Source: Aliarcobacter butzleri (GTDB taxonomy: Bacteria; Campylobacterota; Campylobacteria; Campylobacterales; Arcobacteraceae). Taken from it: a stretch of 27,275 nucleotides of DNA. The position numbers and the translations under genes are program-made. This document shows, one piece after another, positions 25,247-27,275 of the stretch; positions within the stretch are counted from its first letter, which is position 1, and every line of letters starts with the position of its first letter. Below the pieces are notes generated by a model. That model was not told the origin of the DNA and did no database searches. It was given only the letters and a program-made list of their open reading frames with translations. Where the stretch lies: assembly GCA_012522985.1 (NCBI GenBank), contig JAAYJJ010000172.1, positions 1 to 27,275 on the forward strand, in the 5' to 3' direction.

Positions 25247-25887
25247 TTAAGCATACAATAACAAAATTAACTATTAGCGTTATAGTAGCTGGTGCAGTGC
25301 TAAGTGGATGTACAAATGCAAATGCAACCAATAGCAATGCTAAAAAAGTAGAAGCAAAACCAATGCTTGAAGCTGAGGATATTGGCTTAAGAAAAGCTAG
25401 TGTATATGATGATAGTTCTGTAGCTGATGTTACACAATATAGCGAAGATGCAGCAGGAACAAGTACAAGGTTTAAAAGAGCGTTTCAAGATGCTCCACCT
25501 ATGATACCACACGATACAGAAGGTATGATGGAAATTACAAGAGATGATAATCAATGTATTACTTGTCATATGCCAGATGTTGCTGAGAGTATGGGTGCTA
25601 CTCCTTTACCATCATCACATTTTATGAGCTTTAGACCACTACATAAGTTAGTTGATGGAGAAAAGTTTGTAAAAACAGTTGATGAGATGAACAATGAAGT
25701 AAAAATTCAAAAACTAGAAGATTTATCAGCTGCTAGATTTAACTGTGTTCAATGTCACGCTCCACAAAGTCAAGGTGATGCTCCAATCAATGTTTTTGAA
25801 CCAGATTTTATAGATAAAGATGGAACTCAAAAATCAAATTGGACTGGAGATAGATTGCTAGAAGGTTTGGATACTCTTGCAAACTAA
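25243..25887 (+). CDS. napB: NapB, dihaem cytochrome c subunit of periplasmic nitrate reductase
   Basis: 214 residues. Two haem motifs, CITCH (105-109) and CVQCH (168-172), with the NapB phrases PPMIPHD, ECITCH-like DNQCITCHMPDVA, SSHF and RFNCVQCHAPQS. It hands electrons to NapA. The N-terminus has a signal peptide whose end, AVLSGC (C23), reads as a lipobox, so this NapB may be a lipoprotein instead of freely soluble. An Ala/Asn-rich linker follows C23, as in many lipoproteins. Starts by a 4-base overlap with napH, and its stop overlaps the napF start region by 11 bases. Confidence 0.93.
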   Translation: MIKHTITKLTISVIVAGAVLSGCTNANATNSNAKKVEAKPMLEAEDIGLRKASVYDDSSVADVTQYSEDAAGTSTRFKRAFQDAPPMIPHDTEGMMEITRDDNQCITCHMPDVAESMGATPLPSSHFMSFRPLHKLVDGEKFVKTVDEMNNEVKIQKLEDLSAARFNCVQCHAPQSQGDAPINVFEPDFIDKDGTQKSNWTGDRLLEGLDTLAN

Positions 25888-26371
25888 AGATATAAGCAAA
25901 AGAGAGCTTTTTGGCTCTCTTGCTTCAAAATTTGGAGGCAAAAAAGAGGAACAAAGAAGTGTTCGACCTCCTTATTTTGCAGATGAAAATGATTTTTATA
26001 AAGAGTGCTTGGAGTGTGATGGTAAATGTGTAACTTTTTGTAAAGAACATATTATAATAATCTCTGAAGATAAAACACCAATATTGGATTTTAGCAAAAG
26101 TGGTTGTACATATTGTGATGAGTGTGCCTTAGCTTGTGATAGAGATGTATTAAAGCTAGAATATAAATCAAAAATCAAAGCAAGATTTAGTATTGATATA
26201 CTAAAATGTTTAAGTTGGAACCAAGTTATGTGTTTTAGTTGCAAAGATCCATGTTTGGATAATGCTATTAAGTTTTTGGGTATGTTTAGACCAGAGATTA
26301 AAGAAGATCTTTGTACAAACTGTGGCTTTTGTGTTAAGGTTTGTCCTAGTGATGCAATAAGTTGGAAATAG
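25877..26371 (+). CDS. napF: NapF, cytoplasmic ferredoxin for NapA maturation
   Basis: 164 residues from the TTG at 25877; no ATG occurs before residue 100 or so, and the N-terminal ISKRELFGSLASKF matches the usual NapF opening, so TTG is the credible start. Four cysteine groups: CLECDGKCVTFC, CTYCDECALAC, CLSWNQVMCFSCKDPC and CTNCGFCVKVC. No signal peptide. NapF is proposed to help insert the Fe-S cluster or activate NapA before Tat export. The start lies inside the end of napB, so translation is probably coupled. Confidence 0.88.
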   Translation: MQTKDISKRELFGSLASKFGGKKEEQRSVRPPYFADENDFYKECLECDGKCVTFCKEHIIIISEDKTPILDFSKSGCTYCDECALACDRDVLKLEYKSKIKARFSIDILKCLSWNQVMCFSCKDPCLDNAIKFLGMFRPEIKEDLCTNCGFCVKVCPSDAISWK

Positions 26372-26387
26372 ATTTTGGAGGTGAAAA

Positions 26388-26654
26388 ATGAGTACAACGG
26401 AAATTTTAGCTCATATAGAGTTAAATGATGAAAATAAATGGTTTATTAGAGTAGTAGATAGTATAGATAAAGAGGGGTATATTTGTGATAATATAGATGA
26501 GTTTTCTTTTGCTATTACCCAGCTTGGAGCTAAACACAACAACGATATAAGTGTCAAATGGTCCAAAGATCCTGATGTTACACCAAAACATTTCAACGAA
26601 ATTGAAGCAGGGATTAGAGATATGCAAAAGATATTAGATGAGCAAGAGTCATGA
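26388..26654 (+). CDS. Small acidic protein inserted between napF and napL, function unknown
   Basis: 88 residues, family not recognised. No signal peptide, TM helix or metal motif; one cysteine. The protein is acidic (many Asp/Glu), begins MSTTEILAHIEL and ends DMQKILDEQES, with a predicted alpha/beta character. GGAGG precedes the ATG (TTTTGGAGGTGAAAAATG) and its stop overlaps the napL start as ATGA, so it is a genuine coupled operon gene. The well-known Campylobacterota order is napAGHBFLD; this gene is extra. It is not NapD: NapD is related in size, but I see none of its characteristic motif (no SxxH/IVQ pattern) here. A cytoplasmic helper of NapA maturation is possible. Confidence 0.75.
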   Translation: MSTTEILAHIELNDENKWFIRVVDSIDKEGYICDNIDEFSFAITQLGAKHNNDISVKWSKDPDVTPKHFNEIEAGIRDMQKILDEQES

Positions 26655-27275
26655 AAAGAGTTTTACTACTTTTAAGCTTTTTTGCTATTTGTTTATTTGG
26701 GCAACAAACTCTATCTCCAACACAAAAAATCTTTGCAAGTGGTGATGTTCAAGATATGATTATAAAAGATAATATCTTATATGTAGCAACAGATGCTAGT
26801 AAAATAGATTTGATAGATTTAGATACAAAAGAGATACTATCTTCTATTACTATTCCACAAATCAAAGATTTTATGGGTGATATAATCAATAGCAAAATCT
26901 ACTCTGTAGATGTTTTGGGTGATGATATTATCTTTGTAAGTGAAGGTGAGAGTGGATATAGGGTTCTTTGGAGATATAAAGCTGAGGTTTTAGAAAAACT
27001 TATAGATATAGATAGTAAATACTTTATCAAAAAAGCAAGATATATAGATAGTTCAACTGTTTTAATAGGACTTCTTACAAATGAGCATATTTTGTATAAT
27101 ATATCTAAAAAAGAGCTAATCTATAATACTCAATTTAGTACATCTTCTTTTTCTGATTTTGTACTTAGTGAGGATAAAAAACAGTATATTACAACAGATG
27201 AGAGTGGTATAGTAAGATTGGTAGATACAAAAAGTGCAGATATTATCAAAGAGTATCCATCAAAAAACTTAGATA
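26651..27275 (+). CDS. napL: NapL, periplasmic beta-propeller-like protein (3' end outside window)
   Basis: The first 208 residues are visible; the frame is still open at the window end. Signal peptide MKRVLLLLSFFAICLFGQ, then repeats of beta strands such as DNILYVATDASKIDLIDLDT and DESGIVRLVDTKSADIIKEY that suggest a WD40/YVTN-type propeller. NapL is found in Campylobacterota nap clusters after napF and has an unclear role in nitrate reductase activity. ATGA overlap with the preceding 88-residue gene. napD would be expected next, outside the window. Confidence 0.82.
   Translation, partial: MKRVLLLLSFFAICLFGQQTLSPTQKIFASGDVQDMIIKDNILYVATDASKIDLIDLDTKEILSSITIPQIKDFMGDIINSKIYSVDVLGDDIIFVSEGESGYRVLWRYKAEVLEKLIDIDSKYFIKKARYIDSSTVLIGLLTNEHILYNISKKELIYNTQFSTSSFSDFVLSEDKKQYITTDESGIVRLVDTKSADIIKEYPSKNLD

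Noticed and set aside
26388..26654. Assignment of the 88-residue gene as napD
   Set aside because: It lacks the NapD ferredoxin-like motif pattern, and napD is expected after napL in this phylum.

Overview
The window is AT-rich DNA from a Campylobacterota (Epsilonproteobacteria) species. The evidence is a periplasmic nitrate reductase operon in the order napA-napG-napH-napB-napF-(small ORF)-napL, which is typical of that phylum, and a clade II type nos maturation operon (nosB-D-G-C1-C2-H-F-L-Y). The C-terminal part of a major outer membrane porin and the style of the chemoreceptor fit as well. The genus (Arcobacter, Sulfurimonas or Sulfurospirillum-like) cannot be fixed from this sequence alone.

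Layout. (1) 1-839: C-terminal part of an outer membrane porin with a strong rho-independent terminator. (2) 840-1250: gene-free DNA holding an array of short palindromic repeats whose stems co-vary; one more pair lies at 7559-7607. (3) 1251-7497: a sensory block with a PilJ/NarX-type histidine kinase (minus strand), a NIT-domain chemoreceptor, and a membrane protein with a haem-binding Tll0287-like domain, PAS, degenerate GGDEF and EAL. (4) 17571 down to 7683, minus strand: 13 tightly coupled genes. The first nine (nosB to nosY) are the nos maturation, electron transfer and ABC set. The last five after nosY's start region are a NosL paralogue, a small anchored protein, an FtsX/MacB-like permease, its ATPase and a polytopic protein with a CPFC motif. 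They look like a second, uncharacterised export or metal-handling module. The structural gene nosZ is not in the window. (5) 17572-19242: regulators, namely an Rrf2-family repressor divergent from nosB with two near-identical operators, a YgbA-like protein, and a Crp/Fnr-family activator. (6) 19261-27275: a PilJ-domain membrane protein without an output domain, then the nap operon, cut off inside napL.

How it works together. The nap operon reduces nitrate in the periplasm. NapGH passes quinol electrons to NapB and NapA. The nos genes serve N2O reductase, which must be encoded elsewhere. Four TTGAC-N4-RTCAA boxes precede the histidine kinase, the chemoreceptor, the Crp/Fnr gene and napA, mostly about 41.5 bases upstream of a plausible start point. 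This suggests one Crp/Fnr-type regulon for nitrate sensing, taxis and respiration. The Rrf2 protein, probably an Fe-S nitric oxide or redox sensor, appears to control the nos operon and itself.
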